Shown here: positions 29,001 through 37,400 of the stretch, piece after piece
How the letters are laid out: each line of letters opens with the position of its first letter
How positions within the stretch are numbered: the stretch's first letter is position 1
DNA from: JAVVEH01 sp032251435
GTDB lineage: Bacteria; Verrucomicrobiota; Lentisphaeria; Oligosphaerales; MVZH01
Assembly: GCA_032251435.1 (NCBI GenBank)
Contig: JAVVEH010000026.1
Coordinates: 1 to 62,958 of the forward strand
Direction: 5' to 3'
DNA length: 62,958 nt
Made by a program: the position numbers and the translations under genes
Notes under the pieces: generated by a model
The model's database searches: none
Told to the model about the DNA's origin: nothing
The model's input: the letters and a program-made list of their open reading frames with translations, nothing else

Positions 29001-30928
29001 TGGATGCCGCCACCCCCCCGAAAGGCGGCATCGCCGCCGTGCAGGGGCAGACGGCCTACGTTGAGGTGGAGGCGCCTTACATGGCCACCCGGGTGGGATC
29101 AACCGTCTCGGTTTATTTTCAAACCGATGCCGGCCGCGAACGGGCGGCGGCTCAGCGTGGCCCCCGGACGGAAGGAACCCAGCCGCCCGTATTTGACACC
29201 ACGGTTCCCGGCACCATTAAACGGGTGGCCGGACTGCTCGGGCAAAAGGGAACCGGACACGACCGTGTCCCTCAGATTCCCATCTATATCGGGTATAGTC
29301 CCGGGCGTTCCGACGGAAAACGCGGGGATGAATTGAGTCGTGACATCTTTACATGCTCGATCCCCCTAATTGCCGGCTTCCTGCCGGAAGAAGGGGTGCT
29401 TGGCGCTGAGGAAATCGCCCGGCGCCGCGAAAATAAAGACCCGATACCCAGCGATGCCGCGCTGGTGGCCCGATCCGGTGAGCGCGTCCACGTCGGTGTG
29501 CGATATACAAACAAAGATGGCGCCGAGCAATGGGTGACCGGAACGGCGAAGGTGATCACCCATCCGGTGCTGGATGTGCTGAATGAGGATTACCGGACCA
29601 CCCGCATGACGGCTTATGTGGGTGAAACACTCTACCTGCGGGTGATTGATCTGGGTGGCGATGTCAGCGATGAAGCTGATTCGGTCAACGTCCTGATGCA
29701 GGCGAAATCCGGCGCCAAATACCAGGCGGAATTACGCGAAGCCCAGCCGCATAGCGGTGTTTTCAAGGCGAGCGTCCGTCTGGCCTATCGGAAAACAGTT
29801 GAAGAGCTCGCGACCGCTGATCCAGAAGAATACAATGTCCGACATAATGGCTTCCCCGTTGTCTACGGTGACACAATCGGTATTCGCTTCACCAATGCCC
29901 TGGGCCAGGAAACAGCGACCCATCTGGTGACCATCAGCAAGGGCGCGGATGGCAGTGTGGAACCGTTCTCAAAAAAATATGATGATCCCATAATAGCCAT
30001 GCAAACCCAGTTTTCCCTGGCGGAAAGCTATCTGGCCCTGGCTCGGAAACATCGAAAACTGGGCGATATCAAAGAAGCCGACCTCGAATTTGAGCGCGCT
30101 AAACAATTGCTGGCCAAAAGTATGGACCAACTGCGGGAGCCGCAGGCGCGTGCCCAAGCCGAATATCTGCTGGGAACACTGACCATGGAAGAGGCGGACA
30201 ACGCCACCGATGCCGAGGTGAAGGAAACCCGCTATCGGGCGGCCTTAAGCCGGTTTATGAATGTCACCGGAACCTATCCGGATACCATGCCGGCCTCGAA
30301 AGCCCAGTTTCAGACAGCCGTGGTGTTTGAAAAACTTGATGAGCCGGAAGTGGCCGCTCAAGAGTATGTGAAACTCGCCTACAAATATCCGGAATCCGAA
30401 TATTTGGCCACCGCCATGGCGAAGCTCGGGACTTATTTTCTGCGGTCGGCGAAGGGTTATGAAAAGAAAGCCAAAGCCTTGTTGGCGAAAACCGATGACA
30501 AGGACGCGCAGTTCGAAGGAACCGCCCTGTGGAAAATGACGGTGAGTGAGTATGTCAAATCGGCTCGGATGTTCAGCCGGTTGCAGCACCGTTTTCCCAG
30601 TCATGAGCTGGCTGGCGAGGCGGGCATGCGGGCCGGACAAGCCTATATGCGGGCGGAACGGACCAAAGACGCGCTGGACAGCTTCCAGCGGCTCATCAAA
30701 AACAAGAGTTACGACGGGCCTGAGATTCGCGCTCAGGCCATGTATTGGGGCGGTCTGTGTTATGAGGCGATGAAACAGGATATGGCCGCCTACTCCATGT
30801 ACAAACGCCTGACCTACGACTTTCCCGAAACGAAATGGGCCTCCTACGCCAGGGGACAGCTTTCCCAGGATAAACTCCTGAATCTCGAAACCGAACTGGA
30901 AATCAAACGGGTCGAAGAAGGACGGTAG
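23084..30928 (+). CDS. Giant secreted TPR / beta-module protein A
   Basis: A 2614-aa exported protein. Seen: signal peptide core at ~28-46 (SAFAAGFVLSLVASLHA). An alpha-solenoid N-terminal half follows (~50-1100). Beta-sandwich-like modules begin near ~1126 (TIVPGEKLKVTLNDP), ~1312 (RVIDPDASRTDGIDEV), ~1805 (VDDADMDVSVEPDTVDV) and ~2185 (VIDLGGDVSDEADSVNV). Several contain SGD/SGA and an ETxxHxGxF-like strand pair. From ~2284 (KGADGSVEPFSKKY) a TPR tail runs to the end. Protein B downstream is colinear with it. A decamer array falls between ATG 23084 and the signal peptide and is translated in frame; an in-frame TTG at its end is an alternative start. No enzyme motif was found, so a periplasmic or outer-membrane scaffold is inferred. 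Confidence 0.82.
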   Translation: MNTHNHEYSSGVSDRLPSIAVDCRRLLSKSAFAAGFVLSLVASLHAATFAEQRAAVSRSVATQPESAILSLLKAGLDEGQTPQAIAETRKWLRQNMPEDGMLLYFAGRAAELSGDWKGAVALYQQYLEKADLKSDTADEAVHAVYTILIDKLKDTAAAYTFSRTKGDRLLVCPRAKQFDKWFLDEAAQHPRYDELAVANRLRACVESGLPNDLLIARYDNYFRWLLGRVGGASGFQRDTQVSQELFDACKGLASAMTFNEEVKLYLDWAVSVRFYVQQRLAEKDVAAPIAEAKALLAKYPEYAEEVQLGWAGGTKDNHPNHVGDYKYYWEHQLDAKMAPVVEAAAKLSPIQRAELFASWQPAGYWRESYKLNLNKVKAIQDYLKTNPDAGLRERYISPLTKPWNQYTPEEVLALAPKIEKNRHADTALVRAIAAGITKKTVKDGDKTRIEYGRDLDKMLAALRGPEAWRLSAANFNSRMTDPLWHYCGRPGGNQKRDAEVAKSVEFGKRLAPKLVGKDAPANQRVAEFKKLWNDYNAPQPKISDVSGLMRKVLQFTPEMVPELLRDANPEAQKLVRDAISKGMTGPDPMWKELDWRKDLKTGHYDPLMMAYIQRHRGMTEMKNRFPGKCHPHPLEGEFRKHIANSLKQNKLVPWQVQAWINMQWPEDNAEQVKLMRAMVKSPAWSTMPFEVKFSAREWFKKDAMTAGQIAWIDAADPAIANKDLLALTKEADVTTTIGALSRAIEGIKKSPVRMDIQGIDKLAEVSEDVFSAPEVMDLILEVTDGLRYASDNEAQPFTERLFNYVKKQREPVLISRTATCLWQYGASGSRGRMFEPMKELTTSLLKTNPAGAGILAQNAVMALSHRRGIYGFDPATRVPEMKALAGKTAMELGLLVIPVGKGDPAYPVFRSQGEWMMGNEDTAWDMLMENWDELLPTHRDLSLDYLAWVLQRTIYTRDEVRQEELVKALLAWAREENTPYSLEQRVNLELAYGDIAIQRGMLKEAHQIFSRTQNNKAYKDLLVTHQATLRRVKVERLAKDFEGALKTLSELDMERVPEIWDAIHYARAEVYFDMDEFDDAADELNKILTREPDHAEAKVMLGKVNIKLQKLIDAIELDVVPGTDQDTIVPGEKLKVTLNDPTLAVSGAGTEIEVAVWAKSGDTESFFLRQFGDNKTKFRGEIMVRLGPPKPGDRVLQVIGDDEVYYSYTDRFREKMNMEEKTVNGPITIASNALLMASARKLLSEAEQRVADMEKKMLALTKGKPLTRAAAGGAQAMTAADIEEKLRSGEDVVDEVLEPPVETRVKPGNPIHVRVIDPDASRTDGIDEVAVSVESSSGDSIGRVVLKETETHAGAFEGKIPTAGAQAMAFAENTEPGRNPNMVISPVPDYPAWRPVPVKGATPEFRIDLNDNAPLGEMTLVAKEPGAKLKQFVVMTGMNDQDMIPVGIFPKDLLTVEKPWQPAVTIMNDTDTYHTNNQRSVYDLRELEKHLERGWMTQQYAAGITENIIDPSEAMKPEIPAKVQWKRQDRHHNAHVIYRFRGYFYETTNVTRRFNVDLGKWTPPNVHPSVADPAEYLLAVDGRIITEKPEKPAKAGAPVVLEGEINLRPGLHRFEIWATGWDCRIGFGRDIKVTANLQDPEKLDLCPADFFNPERFPKGMLSHRNAPANVAVNPDGTEFEVTFAPESRARLLKLVLIGQEGPVPALNKISLTQPGGKTVLPVATDYAQLNKNDTLEILVGDKVAVRYVDDRFVTKSKEKHERFLNVSYSTGSVAFQFFEMRKNRGGEMEAYYEKLLRFEYDKPITVTVDDADMDVSVEPDTVDVVIEDQNRKKIKLVATEDGPSTGSFRVTFTPVAGPPAEKNQIQVAEGGTLTAAYHDKENTTPGVPAYRYASIEHAVFSAPKLRLSHTSVTRINPEDSETPPGPHALTIGFTTMRQRRDRGAEDERTTAERARQARAEAVVPRWQMTSEYVDAATPPKGGIAAVQGQTAYVEVEAPYMATRVGSTVSVYFQTDAGRERAAAQRGPRTEGTQPPVFDTTVPGTIKRVAGLLGQKGTGHDRVPQIPIYIGYSPGRSDGKRGDELSRDIFTCSIPLIAGFLPEEGVLGAEEIARRRENKDPIPSDAALVARSGERVHVGVRYTNKDGAEQWVTGTAKVITHPVLDVLNEDYRTTRMTAYVGETLYLRVIDLGGDVSDEADSVNVLMQAKSGAKYQAELREAQPHSGVFKASVRLAYRKTVEELATADPEEYNVRHNGFPVVYGDTIGIRFTNALGQETATHLVTISKGADGSVEPFSKKYDDPIIAMQTQFSLAESYLALARKHRKLGDIKEADLEFERAKQLLAKSMDQLREPQARAQAEYLLGTLTMEEADNATDAEVKETRYRAALSRFMNVTGTYPDTMPASKAQFQTAVVFEKLDEPEVAAQEYVKLAYKYPESEYLATAMAKLGTYFLRSAKGYEKKAKALLAKTDDKDAQFEGTALWKMTVSEYVKSARMFSRLQHRFPSHELAGEAGMRAGQAYMRAERTKDALDSFQRLIKNKSYDGPEIRAQAMYWGGLCYEAMKQDMAAYSMYKRLTYDFPETKWASYARGQLSQDKLLNLETELEIKRVEEGR
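23126..23172 (+). repeat. Decamer array, copy 2, inside the 5' coding end of giant protein A
   Basis: Four units, three identical (CGATTGCCGT) and one variant (CGATTGCTGT), followed by CGAAAAG. It is translated as part of the pre-signal-peptide extension (about RLPSIAVDCRRLLSK) if ATG 23084 is the real start. Confidence 0.9.
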
Positions 30929-30939
30929 GAAGATAATGA

Positions 30940-30971
30940 CGAAATACCCAATGACCCAAAGCCCCAAAGAA
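30940..30971 (-). repeat. Octamer array (TTTGGGTM type), left copy, inverted
   Basis: Four 8-bp units (CGAAATAC, CCAATGAC, CCAAAGCC, CCAAAGAA), the reverse complement of the TTTGGGT-type units found at 31488-31617. It starts 12 bp after the stop of giant protein A and ends 21 bp before the four-helix-bundle gene. Confidence 0.8.
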
Positions 30972-30992
30972 TGACAAAAACCTAAGCTTAAA

Positions 30993-31406
30993 ATGCCGAA
31001 AAAGAAAGTCGATTATTCACAGGGGGAAGAAGCCGGGGGTGACAGTGCGCTTTGCGTTGCCGAGCAATTGAAGCCCTATGACTTGGAAGAGCGTACAGCA
31101 CAATTTGGTGAGAATATCATTGATTTTCTGAAAAAAGTGCCAGTCAATTCGATAACCCAACGGTTAATTGATCAGCTCTCCGGAGCGGGGACAAGCGTTG
31201 GGGCCAATTACTGCGAAGCGGATGACGCCCCCTCTAAAAAGGCTTTTAAAAACTCGATTTCGACATGCAAGCGCGAGGCGCGCGAGGCAAAGTTTTTCCT
31301 TCGAATGATTGCTCGGGCTGCCCCTGAGTTAAAAAATGAAGCCAGACCTTTATGGCAGGAAGCCAAGGAATTACATCTCATTTTTGCCAAAATTTACCGT
31401 GGTTGA
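30993..31406 (+). CDS. Four-helix bundle protein (IVS/S23, bAvd-like fold)
   Basis: A 137-aa protein of the four-helix-bundle family first found encoded in 23S rRNA intervening sequences and structurally related to the Avd protein of diversity-generating retroelements. Seen: YDLEERTAQFGENIIDFLKK, the conserved SGAGTSVGANYCEADD, FKNSISTCKREAREAKFFLR, and a C-terminal ELHLIFAKIYRG. The N-terminus is about 20 residues longer than usual. The ATG has no clear ribosome site. Base composition is visibly more AT-rich than the neighbours, and the gene is flanked by inverted octamer arrays, both pointing to insertion between the two giant genes. No reverse transcriptase is in the window. Molecular function is unknown; RNA binding is the usual guess. 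Confidence 0.88.
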   Translation: MPKKKVDYSQGEEAGGDSALCVAEQLKPYDLEERTAQFGENIIDFLKKVPVNSITQRLIDQLSGAGTSVGANYCEADDAPSKKAFKNSISTCKREAREAKFFLRMIARAAPELKNEARPLWQEAKELHLIFAKIYRG

Positions 31407-31421
31407 CCAAGAGACCAACAA

Positions 31422-34400
31422 ATGAAAAAACTGAAGCATCGTACAAACAAAGCTAAACCGAGCCGGACCACGGCGGCCACCTCTTCTTTAGGATTTTCCT
31501 CATTCGGATTTCCTTGGGTTTTTGGGTCTTTGGGTATTTCCCTCCTGAGGCGGACCAGGCTTGGGCTGGGGGTATTTCTTCTGGGTCTTTGGGTAATTGG
31601 GTCTTTGGGTACTTCCGCCGCCGCAGCAGCGGGGGCTCTGGATGACCGGATCCAGGCCTTTGATCAGGCGCGGACTCAGACGGAAGGCGCGGTGGCGCGC
31701 ATACTGGAAGCCGGACTGGCGGAACAGCGCGCCGCTGAGGCTTACGCGGCGGTGTCGACCTGGTTGCGGGAGAATCCAACCAGCTCTCAGCAAGTGCTAT
31801 TCCAAGCCGGTCAGGTTGCCCGTTTCGCCGGTGAATACTCCGAGGCCTTCAGTTTCTACCGCAAGCTGTTAAAAAATAAATCCATCGATGGCGAATTAGC
31901 CGCGGAAGCTGTGCCGATAACCTATCGGATGCTGGCTAATGACATGCGGGATGAGACGGCGGCCTACCTGTTCATGCGTGAAGACGGCGACCGCCTGCGA
32001 CAATACGGGCAGGCCAAACAATTTGACCACTGGTTTCTGCGTAGAGCGCGGCAACGGGGCGATCTCGCGGCTATGGCTGATCGATTGGCGGCGGTTCATA
32101 GCGATACCGCTGATGTGTCTAACTATGACGAATACATGAAGGGCCTCTTTAGAGAGCTCGAGAGTTTCGAAAAACGTGATGAGAGAACGGTGGAAGCGCT
32201 GAATCGTCTCGCCAATGTCTCACGTGACCCGGAATTCAAATTGCGCTGGGACTGGATCAAAACAGTCACAGACTACAATGCGGAAGCCCAAAAGGTCGAT
32301 ATCAAACGGGAAAAGCCCTCCGAAGAGCTACTTGTTGACCCTCTCAAAGCGGCGCGGGCGCTGATCGCGGCGGATCCCGTCGGCGGCGCGGCCTTCGTCG
32401 TCAAAGGCTGGGCTCAGTGGAATCAAAGTGACACACCGACCTTCTTCCGGTATGTGCATGCGCATCGGAACTTGAAATCAACGGTTTTCATCGACGCGCT
32501 CAAGCGGCTTTCGCCAGAACAAGCCAAGAGAATGTTAACCACGGGCGCTCATGGCCCCCGGGGGCGTTGGGTCTCGGTGGCGGGTTTTATTTCTCCCGAG
32601 CAAGCCAAGCTGATCATCCCGCGCCTGCCGGCGATTTTCAATGCCATCGATGCCCCTGACGTGGATATCTGGCACAAAGACCTTACGGTCGAAGAAGCCA
32701 AAGTTCTAGCCCCGCGTCTGGTGCGGAATCCGCACCCCCACGCGGCCCTGATCCGGGCGTTCGCCGCGGTCGGAGAGAAAAAAATAGACCCCATGATAGT
32801 GGTGATGGCGAAGTCGGAAAGCTGGCGCTTTGCCGGCGACAACAAAACCTCCGCCGCCCGCCGAATGGTTGACATGGCCTGGAACTCGGGAATTGACCGC
32901 TCGGGTGGTGACCATGGTAAGACAGTGACGCGATACGAGCGGGAATTTAATACGCGCGCCGAGCAACTGAAAAAACAGGTGGGAGAGACAGCCGACAGTA
33001 AGAACCGGATGGCGGCCTTCAACAAGCTCCACGGTGAACTGCTTGGAAATCCTGCCACACCAGGCTTGCTCGGGCTTTGGGATGAATGTCTCACGCAAGC
33101 ATCCAACCCCGACAAACAACACATGCTTCAGAAACTCGTTGCTGATTTCATATCGGCGCCACCCGCATCGAAAGATACGCATAAATATCTTCTCGGCCAG
33201 GCGCTGGCGAAAGTCACCTTCGGCAATCCTTATTCCCGCCTGTCGTTTGGGCCCGCGTTCGCCGGCGGATGGGATCGCTGGGGATATAACAATGTGCGGA
33301 AAGCCTGCCCCGACCTCGCGGCAGACCTGGGACAACAGCTTCGGCGGCAAATGGCTGCCGGCAACCTGTCCGAACCGGTTTTCGGCATGTGGCTCAGTTG
33401 TGTGGAGCCCAAAAGCGCCGAGGCTAAGACATTCTTTCAGGAACTCATCAAATCCCCCGCCTATGACACGGTGAATCCCGCCTATCACCGGATGGCCGCG
33501 GACAACGTGCTGTTCGGGTCGGCAGCCATAACCAAGAGAGCTCCCTACCATCCGCGCGTTGTCAGTCGTGAATTGCTGGCTTTGCCTGAAGACGCGACTC
33601 CCCAGCAGGTGGCGGCGGCCTTCAAAGCGGTCATGACACGTTTAGCCCGAACGCGTGAACCCGTCGCGGTCCTGGGACTGCGGCCGGTCGCCGGGCTCCC
33701 GGATCTCACGGGAGAAACCCGTCAGCTGGCGCTATCCCTGTTTAATGGTCAGTCGCCGTTAGGCGATTATCCGGAACGGCAGGGGTATGAGCAACTGGCG
33801 GCGCGCCTGATCGACACGTTTCGCCAGAGCGAAGACTGGGGAGGGATTATTCCATACGCCGCGTCACTATGGCGATCCGCCAGCTCACCAGATGATAACA
33901 GGAGCGACCACGGGAACCATCATGTCGAAGCGGCCCTCATCGCCTACTCGGAAGCGGCCCTCGAAACAGCGCATCTGTCAACAGCGCTGGCGCTGGCTAA
34001 AAACGGATTGCACAGGGGTCTTCCCGCGGGTGACCGAAAAGCCCGACTCAACGCGGTCGCCGGGAAAGCCGGGCTTGCCATCGGCATGTTCGAGATTCCA
34101 GTGGATGAGACGCATCCGACTTACCCCCTGTATCAATCCAATTCGGATTACGTCCAGGGCAATCTGGACGCGGCTTGGGAACTGTATGAAGCCAATGCCG
34201 ACAAGCTGTTGAAACCCAGTGATAGTGGAGATCAGCAAGCGCCCCTCCTCCGCAAACTGCCAACCGAATACGCTTTCTGGCTGCTCAGACGCGATATTGA
34301 GGCGGGAAAATTAGACCGGGCGGAAGCCCTGGCGAAAGAACTGATGATCTGGTCGCGGCAGGCCGAGGGCACATTCAGTCGGGAACAGGAAGGTGAGCTG

Positions 34401-37400
34401 AAACTGGCCTTTGCGGAATTGGCTTTCCGCAAAGGGGCGTTGGATTCGGCCCGCGCCCTGTACCGTCTGGTCGCCGACGCGCGGGAATTCCAGGGATCAC
34501 CCATGTATCTGGACGCGGCTCTCGGATCCGTGACCATCGACCGGATCAACCGCAATTTCGGCGCCGCCATGACCGAGCTGGATAAACTGATGAGTCTGAA
34601 AGACCCCGAATCCCGGAAACGCGTGCATTTCGCCCGGGCCGAGGTGCTGATGGACCAGGAAAACTACAAGGAAGCCGCCGAAGCCATCCAGTCAGTTCTT
34701 CGCCATGATCCCAATCATGCCGACGCGCTTCTCCTGCAAAGTAAAATCCAGTATGAAATGCGCAAACTGGTGGAGGCCAGCCAGGTCATGCTGGGCATCA
34801 GCCGTGAAAACACGATTATTGTTCCCGGTGAGACCATTAAGATTGATTTACATGATCCCACGCTGCACATCTCCGGACTCGGAGCCGATATTGAAATTGA
34901 AATATGGGCTGAATCCGGTGACAAAGAGCGCGTGATGCTCCATCAGCTCGGGGATGACAAAGAACGTTTCCGGGCCGAAGTCCCGACTCTTTTGGGCCCC
35001 CCTGCCCCCAATGATAAAAAACTGCAGATTCTCGGGGAGGACGAAATCCGGTTCGGCTACTCCAAACGCTTCCGGGACAAGATGGATGACCTGCCGCCGG
35101 ATCCCGACATGGTGATCGGCGTGGCGTCAGATGCCTATATGGCTCTTTCCGCCGGCGCGTTCCCCCCCCGTGAGGGCGAGCGTAAACTTGATATTGAGGA
35201 ACTTGGCCTCTCCACCGCCCAGCAAAGACTGGGAACGCGCGCTGTGCGGCCCGGAAATCCGATCTATCTGCGGGTGGTCGATGCCGACCAGAGCAAAACA
35301 GCGAGACCCGACACGCTCAGCGTGACCTTGAAAACAACCAGCGGCGACGAAATCCGCCGCCTGCGGTTGACCGAAACCGGCCCGTATACCGGTGAATTCG
35401 AAGCGGTCATCCCCACAACGGGCGCCCAAGCCATGGCTTTCGCTTCAGAAAGCGCCCCTGGACGAGATCCGAATATGGCGATAAGTGCCAAGGATTATCC
35501 TGGCTGGCTGGGCCAAGTCGGCGATAAAACCGCCATGCGCACCTTCGGCGTGGATCTGAACGATAACGTCGCGCTGGACAAGATGACTTTCTCCTGGGGA
35601 GAAGCCAGTCAGGGACTGACTCATTTTGTCTTACAGACATCCATGAATGGCAAGGATTGGATAACCCGGGCCCGCTATCCGGAGGATGCCGCCCCCTGGG
35701 ATGGACGCCCCCAAGTCACGTCGTTCCCGACCTATGGGCGGAATCATATTCCGATATCAACGCCAAAAGGACGGGAACTGCCGACGGACTGGATCGAAAA
35801 AATGGACTTGACATCCGCCCGGCCGGACATCAATTATATCGCCCAGTATGTGCCGGACCTGGCCAAAACCCAGCCACAGCTGGCCGACGGCGGCCATCCG
35901 GGCTATTCAGTATTGGTCCGTTACCGGGCCCTTTTCTACCAGCCGGAAGCGGCTATCCGCACATTCCGCCTGACCGGATATCCGCTGCAGAGCAAACAGA
36001 ATGGCAAGGATGTCGAGCAGCCAACATTTTTCCTGATCGACGGCCAACCGGCCGCTGAAGACGCTGATGACCCGATGCTGATCGAACGCGAGCTGAAACC
36101 CGGACTGCATGAGATCCAAATCTGGCGCCATGAAAGCCGCGGTGAGCTTGAAAAACGCCGACCGGTCATTCTCTGCGATGTGCCGGGCAAACAGGATTTG
36201 GAACCCTGTTCCGTGGGTCTGTTTAACCCGGCGAATTTCCCCGAGGGTGTCCGGGCCCGTATCGCGCGGCCGGCGAAAATAATCACCGTGACAGAAGGAG
36301 AAGAAGGGTTGAAAGTGGCCTTTGGCGACAACACTCAGGCGCGCCTCGCGCGCTTGGCGATCTTTGGGTTCAACGGTGTCGCGCCGACGATTAAGAAGAT
36401 GACCTTGTCCGACCGGGATGGACACCAACTGCTGCCGGTGACCCAGGACTTCCTGGCTCTGCGTCAGAACGAGCAATTGGAAGTGCTCCCCGGCGACCGG
36501 ATTACCGCGTTTTACGAAGATCCGGTGCCGGCGACGCCAAAGCGTGACAAGCACTCCCGGAGCCTGACAGTGGCCTTCAACACCGCCACGATTACCGCTT
36601 CGTTTCTCAATTACATCACCACCAAAGAAGGACGGGTGCTGCAACTGGAGCAAATCCGCCGCTTCGACTTTGATGCCGCCATCGGCATCTTTATCGATGA
36701 CGCCGATATGGACAGCAGCCCGGAACGGGATATCATTGAGTTTACTGTGACGACCAGCGAAGGAAAAAAAGTGACCCAAAAAGCGGTCGAAACGGAGGCG
36801 CATAGCGGTCGTTTCGAAGGCCGGATCTTCCCGGTGGCCGGAACGCCGAAACGCGACTCTGAAATTCAACTGCCGGAAGGCGGCACCATCACCGCGGCCT
36901 ATCGGGATATGGAAAATCTCGATCCCGGCATCCCGGCGGACCGCTCGGTGACCATCGAACATGCCAAGTATACGACTCCAAAACTGGCCGCCTATAGCGT
37001 AAGAACCCGGATTTTGCCACGTCCGGAAATTCCCAAGCAGGACCTTGAAGCCAAGGCGGATAAAAACCGTCGGCGCGTCACCGGTCCGGAAGCCTTTTTC
37101 CAGCGCGGAGAATTGGAATATATTTATAGTGATGAAGCGACTCCGCCCGCCAGCCAACTGAAGGGGGTTGTGGGCGCCACATTACATCTTGATGTCATCG
37201 CGTCGCATTTAGCGTTGGCCGCCAGCAGCGAGATTACCGCTTATGTCCAAACCGAGGCGGGACGTCAAATGCCTAGGGATAAAGAACAGTCCGCTAGCGG
37301 TCAGCCCTTTGACATTTCGGTGCCGGGGACGCTAAAACTGACCGGCACATTGCACGGGCATCGCGCTTCAGCGCCCAAAGGCTATGCCATTGCTGTATCG

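Noticed and set aside
30993..31406. Diversity-generating retroelement accessory gene (avd)
   Set aside because: The fold is related, but no reverse transcriptase, template repeat or variable-repeat target is present in the window, so only the general four-helix-bundle name is used.
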